Source: an uncultured Eubacteriales bacterium
GTDB lineage: Bacteria; Bacillota; Clostridia; Saccharofermentanales; Saccharofermentanaceae
Direction of reading: 5' to 3'
Assembly (NCBI GenBank): GCA_900314745.1
Contig: OMWK01000009.1
Location: 1-64,000, forward strand
DNA length: 64,000 bases
In this document: one piece after another, positions 1 through 8,404 of the stretch
How the letters are laid out: the number at the start of each line of letters is the position of its first letter
How positions within the stretch are numbered: the first letter of the stretch is position 1
The notes under the pieces: model-generated
What the model saw: only the letters and a program-made list of their open reading frames with translations
What the model was told of the DNA's origin: nothing
Database searches by the model: none
Program-made: the position numbers and the translations under genes

Positions 1-1407
1 GTCGATAATCTCGCCGACTGTCTTAACATTCGCAAGAGACGCGATGAAGTCCGAGTAAGCGGGGTCCCTCATATAGACGACGGCCGCAGGTATCATCGCG
101 AGAAGCTGGAATATCGAGAGCACTATAAGAGGTGTCACGATGACGTCGAATATGCCTGCAACGCCGCTTAATACGCGGGTTACTGAAGACGGTTCCTTCC
201 TGACGCCGTCTTCATCGGGTGAAGACTGAAGTGCGGTGAACCTCTCAGTCATGAGAAGCTTTGTGCTAATGGCCGTAATGCCGATAGCAAGAAGCAGAGT
301 AAGAATTGAGCAGACTATGGAGGGCAGGTAGGAGGGCTCGCCGTTGATGGCGTCGCCGAGGCCGTAGAACTGACCGTAGACGGGAATGTAGTAATAGAAT
401 TCCTCGACATCCATTCCTCCGTTGATGCATGTTACTGCGACAGAGATCAGGATGAAGAATATTGGGAGGAAGGCTGTCTGCGCTGATGTTACCGAGTCAT
501 TCATGACTGAGATGAGAACGGTCAGCGACGATATGAACAGTGCCATGCTCATGGTGAGCATCAGTATGGCGGGTATGCTTATGACGTGTCTGTAGGGCTT
601 AATGAGGAACGTAAGTATCAGCACTATCGCGGCGGGTATCAGCGACCTTATGAATACGCCGTTTGTGAAGGCTGTGATGATGTCCTTCCTCGCGACCGGA
701 GTAAGAAGAAGTCTCGAGAAAGTGCCGCGCTCCTTCTGTCCCGATATTGCTTCCGTTCCGGTCGACATCGCGGAGTACATGAGAACGATAAATAGAAGGA
801 TCGGTATGAATGTCTTCGCCATTACATAAGCGAAGATGGAGATGGTTCCGGAAGCCCGGAATGTGGGGATTCCGTCGCGTACCACTTCCCATTGCAGTAT
901 GCTTACCGGCATATCGTACCTGCCGGACAGATAGAGCTTATAGGCTGAGAGATAGGTATCCTCGAGGTCGTCTCTTATCGACTTGTAATCAAGTGCATCT
1001 GTGCGGTAATAAGTCAGGATTTCCGAGTGGCTTCCGCCGTCGATGACCTCGTCAAAGTCATTTCTGAAGACTATGACAATGCCCGCGGAGTGCTCATGCA
1101 TGAGATCTGACATCTGCATGAAGTCGTAAGGCGCATCCCATGTGTCGTAGAAGAACCTGAAGTCTTCGGGCGGATACTCTTCGACGAATTCATGGAAGGA
1201 TTCGGGAGCGTTGACTGCAACCACGTTCCTCGACGGCCTTACGTAATTGTTGTAGCCGTAGAAGCTTAAGAAAATGGAGTACATGCAGACGATGACCGTG
1301 AACACGAATGTGATCGCGGCTTTAAGCGTGGTCGAACACACCTGCGTTCCGCCGCGCCCGCTTTTGAATATGAATGATCCTGTTATTACGCGTCCCTTAT
1401 TCGACAT
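1..1407 (-). CDS. ABC-2 type transporter permease (3' part outside window)
   Basis: The frame is open from an ATG at 1407 through the left edge, so at least 469 codons are present and the C-terminus is missing. The N-terminus has one membrane segment (about residues 32-52), followed by a soluble extracytoplasmic region with the phrase VNAPESFHEFVEEYP. That phrase resembles VVNPPESFTSYIEE in the permease at 2125-3285, so the two are paralogues and probably form a heterodimer. Further hydrophobic stretches follow toward the left edge, as in the ABC2_membrane_3/NatB family. The gene overlaps the end of the ATPase gene by 11 bases and is the last visible gene of a minus-strand operon. The substrate is unknown; export is inferred from the family. 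Confidence 0.8.
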   Translation of the reverse strand, partial: MSNKGRVITGSFIFKSGRGGTQVCSTTLKAAITFVFTVIVCMYSIFLSFYGYNNYVRPSRNVVAVNAPESFHEFVEEYPPEDFRFFYDTWDAPYDFMQMSDLMHEHSAGIVIVFRNDFDEVIDGGSHSEILTYYRTDALDYKSIRDDLEDTYLSAYKLYLSGRYDMPVSILQWEVVRDGIPTFRASGTISIFAYVMAKTFIPILLFIVLMYSAMSTGTEAISGQKERGTFSRLLLTPVARKDIITAFTNGVFIRSLIPAAIVLILTFLIKPYRHVISIPAILMLTMSMALFISSLTVLISVMNDSVTSAQTAFLPIFFILISVAVTCINGGMDVEEFYYYIPVYGQFYGLGDAINGEPSYLPSIVCSILTLLLAIGITAISTKLLMTERFTALQSSPDEDGVRKEPSSVTRVLSGVAGIFDVIVTPLIVLSIFQLLAMIPAAVVYMRDPAYSDFIASLANVKTVGEIID

Positions 1408-2128
1408 GATGCTTCACATAAAGATTGAAGAATGCTTCTTCGAAGTTCTTCGCTTCCGCGAGTTCCGTTAGGTATTTGACATCGCCCTGTGCCGCGATCT
1501 TACCGTCGATCAGTATCGCGATCTCGTCGCAGAGGCTCTCCGCGACAGAGAAGATATGAGTGGACAGAATGATAGAGTGGCCCTCGTTCTTAAGTTCTAT
1601 GAGATAGTCGGTGACCTGCTTGCTCGTCAGGATGTCGAGACCGTTCGTGGGCTCGTCGAAGACTATGACCTGAGGGTTATGGATCAGGCTTATAGCTATC
1701 GACGCCTTCTGCTTCATTCCCGTCGACAGTTCCTGGATCCTTTTGTTCTTGAAAGGCATAATGCCGAGCTTGCCGAAGATGTCCTCCTTGCGCTTCACGG
1801 CATCCTTCTTCGGAATATCGTAAAGGGAAGCGAAGAAGTCCCAGAGCTTATCGGGAGTCGACATCGGATCGAGTCTTACCTCGGTCGTCAGGTAGCCGAT
1901 CCTTCTGTGTATCTCGAGGAGGTTGTCCTTCGCATTCAGGCCGTCTATGGTTATGCTTCCGGAGGTGGGGGCGAGGAGAGTTGATATCATCTGCATGAGC
2001 GTGGTCTTGCCTGCTCCGTTAGGGCCCAGGAGCCCGAAGATCATGCCGTCTTTTACCTCGAAGCTTACGCCCCTGATTATCTCCTTGCCGGCTGTATAAC
2101 TCTTATGAACATCGTTGACGGATATCAC
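1397..2128 (-). CDS. ABC transporter ATP-binding protein, NatA-like
   Basis: This 243-residue protein energises the two flanking ABC-2 permeases. The Walker A motif GPNGAGKTT is at residues 35-43, the signature LSTGMKQK at about 133-140, and Walker B VIVFDEP at about 153-159. The Q-loop position reads IGYLTTEVRL, without the usual glutamine, a form I associate with NatA-type ATPases. The start is GTG at 2128; its bases overlap the TGA stop of the upstream permease (GTGA), and GGAGG lies just upstream in that gene, so translation is coupled. The substrate cannot be read from the sequence; sodium or peptide export are family precedents only. Confidence 0.88.
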   Translation of the reverse strand: MISVNDVHKSYTAGKEIIRGVSFEVKDGMIFGLLGPNGAGKTTLMQMISTLLAPTSGSITIDGLNAKDNLLEIHRRIGYLTTEVRLDPMSTPDKLWDFFASLYDIPKKDAVKRKEDIFGKLGIMPFKNKRIQELSTGMKQKASIAISLIHNPQVIVFDEPTNGLDILTSKQVTDYLIELKNEGHSIILSTHIFSVAESLCDEIAILIDGKIAAQGDVKYLTELAEAKNFEEAFFNLYVKHHVE

Positions 2129-3285
2129 CTGTTATATCCCTCCTTCTTGAATGTCTTGTGCAAAAGCAGAAGCGACGGCAGTAAAGTGGAGATGACCACG
2201 CATATGAGCTGCCACGGCTTGAATTCGGACTGGAATACGGTCCTCATAACCGCCGTGCTTCCGTGTACGGGTATGATGAACTCAACTGCTCCGGGGTTAA
2301 GCGAGAACAGCTGGTAGAAAAGATCTGCCATGAGGTAGATTAGAGGCATCTGAAGGTTCAGGATGACGTCCTTCATGCGCTTTATCGAGAAGATTATGCT
2401 CACGCACACGCATGCGCACAGAAAAGCCGTGAGCGGTATTACGACAGCTATGACAAGAAGCTGGTCGGGAAGAAGGAACATGCCGAAAGGAATCAGTGAC
2501 GTGGAACTGTTGCTCCTGTTAAGCCACGATGACAGGAACAGGAAAAGGAACGTCACATATGATGCCACAGTGACCAGAAGTGTACACGACAGTATCTTGC
2601 CGAGCATGATGCTCTTGGGGGATACGGGCGTCATGAGAAGCTTGTCGTAGAAGCCCCTGTCGCGCTCCGATGCGAACATGTCGCTCGTAAGGGAATAGAT
2701 GCAGTAGTAGATCAAAAGAACGAGAACGGCGGGTATGACACGGCCGGAGCCATAGTTCGCGCCGCTTCTGTAATCGAGAAGCTTGGTTACGGGGTTGAAC
2801 AGGTCGGTATCGAAGATGATCTCGCCCTGCTCCCTAAGTGAGTCGTTATACGGGTTGATGACTACTTCGATGAAGCTTTCCGCCTTCGATGCCGCTATGG
2901 ATGAGTTGCCGTTATAGCAGATCAGAAGCTTGTTGCCGTCGTCGGCGAAGAATACGAACATCGAGCCTGTTCGAAGGAAATCCCTGATCCAGTCTTCGTC
3001 TCCGTTCCATATGGGAGTGAATTCCTCGAGAGTCATGAAATCGTAGGTATATACGGTCGTGCCTTCGGTCTCTTCGATATAGGATGTGAAGGATTCGGGC
3101 GGATTAACGACAAGTATCGGCTTCTCCGAGATGGAGCCTGTGGACATATAGTTGATCAAATACGGGAATATGGTAAGTGCGAGCATCATGACTGCTGCAG
3201 GTACTATAAAAATCGCGGCTGCGCGTTTCCAGTTCGAGTATATACGGGATATCTCCCACCTGATGATTAATAATATTCCGCGCAT
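2125..3285 (-). CDS. ABC-2 type transporter permease, NatB-like
   Basis: The protein has an N-terminal membrane segment (about residues 20-42 from the chosen start), an extracytoplasmic domain of some 150 residues with VVNPPESFTSYIEE, and five or six C-terminal membrane segments, the ABC2_membrane_3 layout. A longer frame begins at 3318, but that start lies inside the promoter; the ATG at 3285 begins MRGILLIIRWEI and sits six bases after a perfect TATAAT, so I prefer it. No Shine-Dalgarno sequence precedes it, which suggests a leaderless message. The gene heads an operon with the ATPase and the second permease. Confidence 0.82.
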   Translation of the reverse strand: MRGILLIIRWEISRIYSNWKRAAAIFIVPAAVMMLALTIFPYLINYMSTGSISEKPILVVNPPESFTSYIEETEGTTVYTYDFMTLEEFTPIWNGDEDWIRDFLRTGSMFVFFADDGNKLLICYNGNSSIAASKAESFIEVVINPYNDSLREQGEIIFDTDLFNPVTKLLDYRSGANYGSGRVIPAVLVLLIYYCIYSLTSDMFASERDRGFYDKLLMTPVSPKSIMLGKILSCTLLVTVASYVTFLFLFLSSWLNRSNSSTSLIPFGMFLLPDQLLVIAVVIPLTAFLCACVCVSIIFSIKRMKDVILNLQMPLIYLMADLFYQLFSLNPGAVEFIIPVHGSTAVMRTVFQSEFKPWQLICVVISTLLPSLLLLHKTFKKEGYNR

Positions 3286-3291
3286 GTTGTT

Positions 3292-3318
3292 ATTATAAAG
3301 CATGAAATGACTTGACAA
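3292..3318 (-). promoter_or_regulatory. Promoter of the NatAB-like operon
   Basis: On the minus strand a TATAAT (3292-3297) is preceded by TTGTCA (3313-3318) with a short 15-base spacer. The ATG of the permease gene follows after six bases, so transcription should begin at or next to the start codon. The -35 element overlaps the TTGACA of the tRNA-Cys promoter on the other strand. Confidence 0.55.
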
Positions 3319-3341
3319 AAGTACTTATCGTTTTGCATAAT
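3312..3341 (+). promoter_or_regulatory. Promoter of tRNA-Cys
   Basis: TTGACA at 3312-3317 and CATAAT at 3336-3341 are separated by 18 bases, about 24 bases upstream of the tRNA. Its -35 box is shared back to back with the promoter of the divergent transporter operon. Confidence 0.7.
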
Positions 3342-3364
3342 AAGCAAGCACGATTTGGGAATGC

Positions 3365-3439
3365 GGTGCCATAGCCAAGCGGTAAGGCCAAGGTCTGCAA
3401 AACCTTTATGCCCCGGTTCAAATCCGGGTGGCACCTCCA
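3365..3439 (+). tRNA. tRNA-Cys(GCA)
   Basis: A complete cloverleaf can be folded. The acceptor stem is GGTGCCA/TGGCACC, the anticodon stem AAGGT/ACCTT with loop CTGCAAA (anticodon GCA), and the T-arm CCCGG-TTCAAAT-CCGGG. Discriminator T and an encoded CCA end the gene. Confidence 0.95.
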
Positions 3440-3449
3440 GCAAACGGCA

Positions 3450-3489
3450 CTAAGCTCCGCAGATTATCTCTGCGGAGCTTAGTTTTTAT
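3450..3489 (+). terminator. Terminator after tRNA-Cys
   Basis: A 14-bp perfect stem (3450-3463 with 3469-3482) with a five-base loop is followed by a T-run, a strong intrinsic terminator. Confidence 0.9.
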
Positions 3490-3509
3490 TACAGAATACG
3501 GAGACAATT

Positions 3510-4463
3510 ATGATCGAGCAGAAAGTAATTGATGTACTTAAAAGATATGATGAGATCGCAGGTCTCATCCTCGAGCAGAAGGTTGATGAGTTCGCCGACA
3601 AGATGGATGAGAAGCCACCCGAGGACGATGACGTAACGTATGAGCAGTATCTGCAACGCGTTGCGATGCAGGAGACCGAGGAGCAGAGCATTCTCATGGA
3701 GGCTGAGCCCCAGGAAGCATTGGGCGGCGAGTCGATGAATGAATACTTCGAGAAGTTAAGCTTCGGGGAACTTACCGAGATCCTCGAGTACTGTGCGACA
3801 GAGCTCGACAGAGGAGTTCCGAACAGCGTTGTTCAGGCTCTCGTTAAGTACGATGATGCGAAGACTGTTGAGGATTATGCACGCCGCATGGTCAGGGATT
3901 CCGCATGGCGCGAGGAAGAACTTCAGGATGAGGATAAGCTTTTCGAGATGGATTTCCAGAAGGTGAAGGCGAGCCTTAAGATCCTCTCCGGAAGACGTGA
4001 CGCGTCTTTGCTCGACGACGTTCTCGACAGATTCATGAGTTACGACAGAACCCACAGCTTTGTCGCGGATTCCATAGCCGAGTATATCGAGTCATTCCCC
4101 GATGAAGCCCCCGCCAAGCTTATCTCCAGGCTCGAGGAGCACAAGGAGGACGGCATGGAGGGTCCCTGTGAGGACCTGGTCGTTATGCTCACGAACATCG
4201 GCAAGGAGAAGAAGTCTGAGGAGATCTATAATGCCCTGAGAATGTCATTCAGGGGCATGAAGAACAAGATATATGCAGTCATCTGCTTCGCGGATTACGG
4301 CGACGCCCGTGCTGTTCCGCTTCTTAAGAACTACATTAACCGCCATCAGAAGGACATCAGCAGAGAACTGTTCTACGAGATGATGTCCGCCATTCAGAAT
4401 CTCGGCGGGGATATAGAGGATGTATCGGATCCTTTCGGGGATTTTCAGAAGAAGCAGCAATAA
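3510..4463 (+). CDS. Hypothetical acidic helical protein
   Basis: I do not recognise this 317-residue protein. It is cytoplasmic (no signal or membrane segment), very rich in Glu and Asp, and appears almost wholly alpha-helical. The second half, from about residue 150, has helix pairs such as DDVLDRFMSYDRTHSFVADS and FRGMKNKIYAVICFADYGDA that suggest HEAT-like repeats, as in scaffolds or regulators. The start ATG has GGAG nine bases upstream. It lies between the tRNA-Cys terminator and the GH26 gene, 14 bases from the latter, so the two are probably co-transcribed. A link to glycan use is a guess from neighbourhood only. Confidence 0.7.
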   Translation: MIEQKVIDVLKRYDEIAGLILEQKVDEFADKMDEKPPEDDDVTYEQYLQRVAMQETEEQSILMEAEPQEALGGESMNEYFEKLSFGELTEILEYCATELDRGVPNSVVQALVKYDDAKTVEDYARRMVRDSAWREEELQDEDKLFEMDFQKVKASLKILSGRRDASLLDDVLDRFMSYDRTHSFVADSIAEYIESFPDEAPAKLISRLEEHKEDGMEGPCEDLVVMLTNIGKEKKSEEIYNALRMSFRGMKNKIYAVICFADYGDARAVPLLKNYINRHQKDISRELFYEMMSAIQNLGGDIEDVSDPFGDFQKKQQ

Positions 4464-4477
4464 CGGAGTTTGTAACA

Positions 4478-5575
4478 ATGTTAAATGAGCGAATACCCGG
4501 TGTATATGACCTGATCGGCAGACTGGAGGACGTGGCGTACTCTGATGAGTTCCTGTTCGGACACCAGAATGCCGGACATATCGGCGTCTCGATTAAGGAG
4601 ACCGAAGGCACAGAGTCTGATGTGAAGAACCTTACGGGCAGGCACCCGGCCATTGTGGGCATAGATACCCTGAGTTTCTACGGATACGAGGGAACTTACG
4701 AGCAGCTAGTCAAGGTCGTCAAGGAGCTTTACCGCGAAGGCTGCATCATCACTTTGTCTTCGCATATGCCGAATTTCTCCCTGGGCGGAGACGGATTCTT
4801 CGATTATTCACCGAACTTTACCGAAGGGAACATCGGTCCGAGGATACTTCCGGGAGGAGACCTCAATGAGAAGTACTTAAGGTTCCTCGATAAGATCGCC
4901 GAGTTCGCAGCGGACTGCGTCGATGTAAACGGAGAACCGATTCCCATGCTGTTCAGGCCTTTCCACGAGGATAACGGAGACTGGTTCTGGTGGGGAAGAA
5001 AGTATCTCGCGGACGATAAGTACGTGACTTTATTCAGATATACGATCGACTATCTTCAGGATGAGAAGGGCGTTAAGTCATTCGCTTATGCTTATTCTCC
5101 CAACGGCTTCTTCGATTCCGTTGAGCACTACTTAAGAAGATATCCGGGCGACGACTATATCGATATCATCGGTATGGACATCTACCGTGACAGACCGGCG
5201 GAAGACGACGGTTTCTACGATAAGCTCAAGACTTCGATGGAGATAATGTGGCAGATAAGCCTCACGCACGGCAAGCCCTATGCGCTCACCGAGGTCGGAA
5301 TACGCGTTCTCGATTCCTGCGGAGGATATTATGAGGGCCTCGCTCCGTCAGGGAACAAAGTGAAGAACTGGTTCACCGAGTTCCTGTCATTTGTTGCTTC
5401 ATTCGAGGCTGGTTCAAGATGCTCGTACTTCCTCACGTGGGCTAATTTCTCCGAGCAGCAGTTCTGGGTTCCCTATGAGATCAGGAACGAATCGGGAGAG
5501 GTAAGTTCACGCCACGAGATGTGCGATGATTTTGTGAAATTCTGCAGTGATTCGAGGATAATTCTTGCCCCTTAA
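4478..5575 (+). CDS. Glycoside hydrolase family 26 (beta-mannanase-like)
   Basis: The family GH26 acid/base motif is clear in FRPFHEDNGDWFWWG (about residues 159-173), with His163-Glu164 as the conserved pair. The nucleophile would be Glu272 in YALTEVG. The fold is predicted to be a TIM barrel, and 365 residues fit a single catalytic module without binding modules. Family members hydrolyse beta-1,4-mannans or beta-1,3-xylans. There is no signal peptide, so it probably acts in the cytoplasm on imported oligosaccharides. GGAG is placed about nine bases before the ATG. The exact substrate cannot be fixed from sequence. Confidence 0.88.
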   Translation: MLNERIPGVYDLIGRLEDVAYSDEFLFGHQNAGHIGVSIKETEGTESDVKNLTGRHPAIVGIDTLSFYGYEGTYEQLVKVVKELYREGCIITLSSHMPNFSLGGDGFFDYSPNFTEGNIGPRILPGGDLNEKYLRFLDKIAEFAADCVDVNGEPIPMLFRPFHEDNGDWFWWGRKYLADDKYVTLFRYTIDYLQDEKGVKSFAYAYSPNGFFDSVEHYLRRYPGDDYIDIIGMDIYRDRPAEDDGFYDKLKTSMEIMWQISLTHGKPYALTEVGIRVLDSCGGYYEGLAPSGNKVKNWFTEFLSFVASFEAGSRCSYFLTWANFSEQQFWVPYEIRNESGEVSSRHEMCDDFVKFCSDSRIILAP

Positions 5576-5602
5576 GAAGCCCCTGCACAAGGCCCGGTTT
5601 TA

Positions 5603-5631
5603 TTGACAAGTTTTTACGGCTTTAATAGAAT
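5603..5631 (+). promoter_or_regulatory. Promoter of tRNA-Gly(CCC)
   Basis: TTGACA (5603-5608), a 17-base spacer and TAGAAT (5626-5631) lie 14 bases before the tRNA. Confidence 0.8.
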
Positions 5632-5645
5632 TATTAGACTGACAG

Positions 5646-5721
<76 letters not shown>

Positions 5722-5725
5722 TTGA

Positions 5726-5765
5726 AATCCCCGAGATCATTAGGTCTTGGGGGTTATTTCTTTTC
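5726..5765 (+). terminator. Terminator after tRNA-Gly(CCC)
   Basis: CCCCGAGA (5729-5736) pairs with TCTTGGGG (5745-5752, one G-T pair) and is followed by a T-rich tract. Confidence 0.7.
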
Positions 5766-5789
5766 TTGGAAGTAAATTTGGAAGTAAAT
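5766..5789. repeat. 12-bp perfect tandem repeat near tRNA 3' end
   Basis: TTGGAAGTAAAT occurs twice head to tail, 45 bases past the tRNA-Gly(CCC) end. One plus-strand frame reads GSKFGSKS, which I associate loosely with C-termini of integrases that overlap attachment sites. Confidence 0.7.
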
Positions 5790-5878
5790 CATACGGATTT
5801 TTTCTTTGCTGCCTCGAACGCGAACCAAGGGGTATTATGCCGGTATAAACGAGAAGCTGTACGTGAAAAAAATGCAGA

Positions 5879-6310
5879 ATGGAGCAAAAATATCAGAAAG
5901 ATTATAGACCGGATCTGGGCCTTAGAAACGCCAGGCTGGGATTCAGGCAGATAGAAGAAACGCACCTGATGGAGAATGTACTTTATAATGATCTGGTTCG
6001 CCGTGGATTTGATGTGGATGTCGGAGTAGTTGAGATTGCCACTATGGAAGGTGGCAAAAAAGTGCGAAAGCAGTTGGAAGTGGATTTTGTGGTAAATAGG
6101 GGAAATGACAGGTACTATATCCAGTCAGCTCTTAGCATTGCAGATCCTGAAAAGAAGAAACAGGGAATAGCGTCACTTCTCAGGATCCCTGATTCTTTCA
6201 AAAAAATAGTTGTTGTGCGAGATCACATGAAGCCATGGAAAGATGACAACGGAATACAATATGTTGGTATTGAGGATTTCCTTAGAAATGAACTCATACT
6301 GAAAGACTGA
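5879..6310 (+). pseudogene. C-terminal remnant of a DUF4143 ATPase
   Basis: The 143 codons read DLGLRNARLGFRQIEETHLMENVLYNDL, typical of the last third of AAA ATPases with a DUF4143 C-terminal domain. The PD-(D/E)XK-like core is also seen in LEVDFVVNRGNDRYYIQ. The Walker A and B regions and the middle of the protein are absent, and the frame is closed upstream. It is therefore the tail of a destroyed gene. It is not a fragment of the intact copy at 6759, because its sequence is quite different. Family members act as nucleotide-binding proteins of unclear role, often next to toxins. Confidence 0.75.
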
Positions 6311-6400
6311 TATACACAATGGCCCTGAACATCGGGACTGTTTATTTGTTTAGTTACCACAGGAAAGTAGCAGCAACAGCCTAGTTGCTATGAGTCTTAA

Positions 6401-6451
6401 GTTCGAACCCCGAAGGTCGCAAAAATCGGACTATTCTGTGCTTATAGCACA
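6401..6451 (+). repeat. Left copy of 51-bp direct repeat
   Basis: It matches 9644-9694 at 47 of 51 positions. It opens with GTTCGAAC, like a tRNA T-loop, and ends with the small hairpin TGTGC-TTATA-GCACA. The two copies enclose the core of the accessory island. Confidence 0.85.
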
Positions 6452-6478
6452 TGCTAGCGCTTGCGTATAGCTAGTTTT

Positions 6479-6518
6479 TCCGCAAATTCCCAGACGACGG
6501 GCGTTTGCGGATTTATTT
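6479..6518 (+). terminator. Terminator-like hairpin
   Basis: TCCGCAAA (6479-6486) pairs with TTTGCGGA (6504-6511) around a 17-base loop and is followed by TTTATTT. The large loop makes it a weak call. Confidence 0.4.
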
Positions 6519-6602
6519 CGAATTTACCGGCGTCTATGCGACAGCTTGGATTACCGGAGTTACCAATTGGTGTAGTTACCTTTTTGATATGTGCCTCACG
6601 CT

Positions 6603-6644
6603 GACAAATATACAATGATTTGCCTATAACAATGTATATTTGTC
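6603..6644. repeat. 12-bp inverted repeat upstream of the ATPase
   Basis: GACAAATATACA (6603-6614) and TGTATATTTGTC (6633-6644) are perfect inverted copies 18 bases apart. They could be an operator or a recombinase or transposon end. Confidence 0.75.
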
Positions 6645-6676
6645 GAAGAGGTGAGGTGCTATTCTACATGACGTTT

Positions 6677-6712
6677 TCGGCAAAAATGACAATACTATGT
6701 TGTTTTTGCCGA
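6677..6712. repeat. 10-bp inverted repeat upstream of the ATPase
   Basis: TCGGCAAAAA (6677-6686) and TTTTTGCCGA (6703-6712) are perfect inverted copies 16 bases apart, ending 46 bases before the GTG start. They are probably regulatory. Confidence 0.7.
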
Positions 6713-6758
6713 GTTACTGAATTATAATAATCCCAAATAAAGATCGGAGGTTACAGCA

Positions 6759-8006
6759 GTGTATTATCACAGACAATTGGAAAAGACTGTTATGAAGGCA
6801 GCGGGTGAGTATGCATGCATTACCCTCTATGGAGCCAGACAGACAGGTAAATCAACTATGGTGAGAACCATGTTTGAAGATATCGAATATGTAACCTTGG
6901 ACAACAGCCGAGAGCGGACGCTTGCAAAACAAGATCCTGAACTGTTTCTTGAGTCTCATGGTGTTCCCTTGATCATCGATGAGATACAGAAAGCCGATGC
7001 CTTGATGGAAGCGATTAAGATCAAGATCGATGAAGCAAAGCTTAGTTGTGTGAAGACCGGAGAGAGTATAAGCCTGATGTATATTCTTACAGGTTCAAAT
7101 ACGCACGAGATTAGACAGAAAGCATCTGAGACTTTGGCAGGCAGAACTGCAATAATCGAAGTCGGATCGCTGTCCGAGTGTGAGAAAAGGCAAATCGAGG
7201 GAACTGCTTTTGTTCCCGATATCGAGATGCTTAATAGCAAAAAAGATAAACTTGCATCCAAAAACAGATTTGAAGTGTTTGAAGAGATATTCAAAGGCGG
7301 TATGCCGGAATACTGGATTGATAATAAAGACAGGACTACTTTCTTTGAAAGCTATATAACAACATATCTCGAGAAGGATGTAAGCAGATTGATCAACGTT
7401 GACAAGTTGGATGACTTCCGCAGGTTTATGATGATAACTGCACTAAGAACCGGTCAGCAAGTAGATTATACGGATATAGGACGGGCAGTCGGTATAGATT
7501 CAAGAACAGCCAAGGGGTGGATCTCTATTCTCGAAGCATCCGGGATTATAATGCTTTTGCAGCCTTATGCAAATAACCTGGCTAAGAGGATCATTAAGAC
7601 CCCTAAGTTATATTATCTGGACACTGGTTTGTGCGCTTATCTTTGCGGTTGGTCAGACTCCAAGATCTTAGAAGCATCGCCGATGGCCGGAGCATTCTTT
7701 GAGACATATGTTGTGAGTGAGATAGTCAAAAGCTTGCGTAATGACGGCAAAAGAGTTGAGTATACGCTGTACTATTACAGAGACAGAGATCAAAAAGAGG
7801 TGGATATCCTTTACATAAAGGATCAGACGATTTATCCGATTGAGATTAAAAAGGGTATCGGGAAGGATAAGGCAGATAAGAATTTCAGCATCCTTGATCA
7901 ATATAAGATGCCGGTTGCAACGGGATTGATTATAGATACAGGAGATTCAATATTGCCTCTGAACAGAGATGCTTATTACTGTCCTGTTGGTATGATAGGG
8001 CTATAG
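6759..8006 (+). CDS. AAA-family ATPase with DUF4143 C-terminal domain
   Basis: The protein is complete at 415 residues. Walker A GARQTGKST is at residues 25-33 and Walker B LIIDEIQK at 71-78. An ESYITTYLEKDVSRL stretch leads into the C-terminal DUF4143 region, where EVDILYIKDQTIYPIEIKKG looks like a PD-(D/E)XK nuclease-type core. The start is GTG at 6759 with GGAGG eight bases before it. Such ATPases are common in gut Firmicutes and archaea, often in many copies and near mobile regions; their cellular role is not established. It is the only intact copy here and sits between two broken relatives. Confidence 0.9.
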   Translation: MYYHRQLEKTVMKAAGEYACITLYGARQTGKSTMVRTMFEDIEYVTLDNSRERTLAKQDPELFLESHGVPLIIDEIQKADALMEAIKIKIDEAKLSCVKTGESISLMYILTGSNTHEIRQKASETLAGRTAIIEVGSLSECEKRQIEGTAFVPDIEMLNSKKDKLASKNRFEVFEEIFKGGMPEYWIDNKDRTTFFESYITTYLEKDVSRLINVDKLDDFRRFMMITALRTGQQVDYTDIGRAVGIDSRTAKGWISILEASGIIMLLQPYANNLAKRIIKTPKLYYLDTGLCAYLCGWSDSKILEASPMAGAFFETYVVSEIVKSLRNDGKRVEYTLYYYRDRDQKEVDILYIKDQTIYPIEIKKGIGKDKADKNFSILDQYKMPVATGLIIDTGDSILPLNRDAYYCPVGMIGL

Positions 8007-8076
8007 CTGCCACAGGACACTGTAGCGTTTCAATATGACGGAAAATGCGATTAAAACGGTAGTCGACTAATGATCT

Positions 8077-8244
8077 AATCGCGAACGTGAACTTGCCGAG
8101 ACTAATTCACATGCATTCATTGAATCTCATCCATGGCCGCTTATTATAGATGAAGTTCAGAAAGCGGTCGGACTTCTAAGTGAGATAAAGAAGATTGTTG
8201 ATAAACAAAGAACTTCAATGTTCTCGAAAAGTACAAACTCTTGA
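8077..8244 (+). pseudogene. N-terminal remnant of another DUF4143 ATPase
   Basis: The 55 codons read NRERELAETNSHAFIESHPW then PLIIDEVQKAVGLLSEIKKI, equal to the region around Walker B of the family. The frame stops with TGA at 8242. Walker A and everything after this region are missing. It follows the intact ATPase by 70 bases and differs from it in sequence, so it comes from a third gene copy. Confidence 0.8.
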
Positions 8245-8404
8245 TTTTTGTTAGCAGGTTTCTATGCCCAAAAATCCAAAGAACCCCTGATGTGTCAGAA
8301 ATCAACAATCAGTTAACGGACTGTAAAACATTGGTTTTCGACCATTCCGCACCTATTATCCGTGTTAGAATCGCGTTAATAGTAGCGTAAAGGAGGAAGT
8401 AATT

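Larger units (their letters stand above)
6311..6758. other. Non-coding stretch before the DUF4143 ATPase
   Basis: No gene is seen in these 448 bases. They hold the left 51-bp repeat (6401-6451), a terminator-like hairpin (6479-6518) and two long inverted repeats (6603-6644 and 6677-6712) in the probable promoter region of the ATPase. TATAAT appears near 6723. Confidence 0.7.

Noticed and set aside
1274..1471. Small plus-strand frame of 65 codons
   Set aside because: It is antisense to the permease and ATPase genes, with no ribosome site.
5879..8244. Idea that the two DUF4143 fragments are halves of one gene split by the intact copy
   Set aside because: The left fragment is a C-terminus and the right fragment an N-terminus, in the wrong order for a simple insertion; the 8077 fragment also ends at its own stop.
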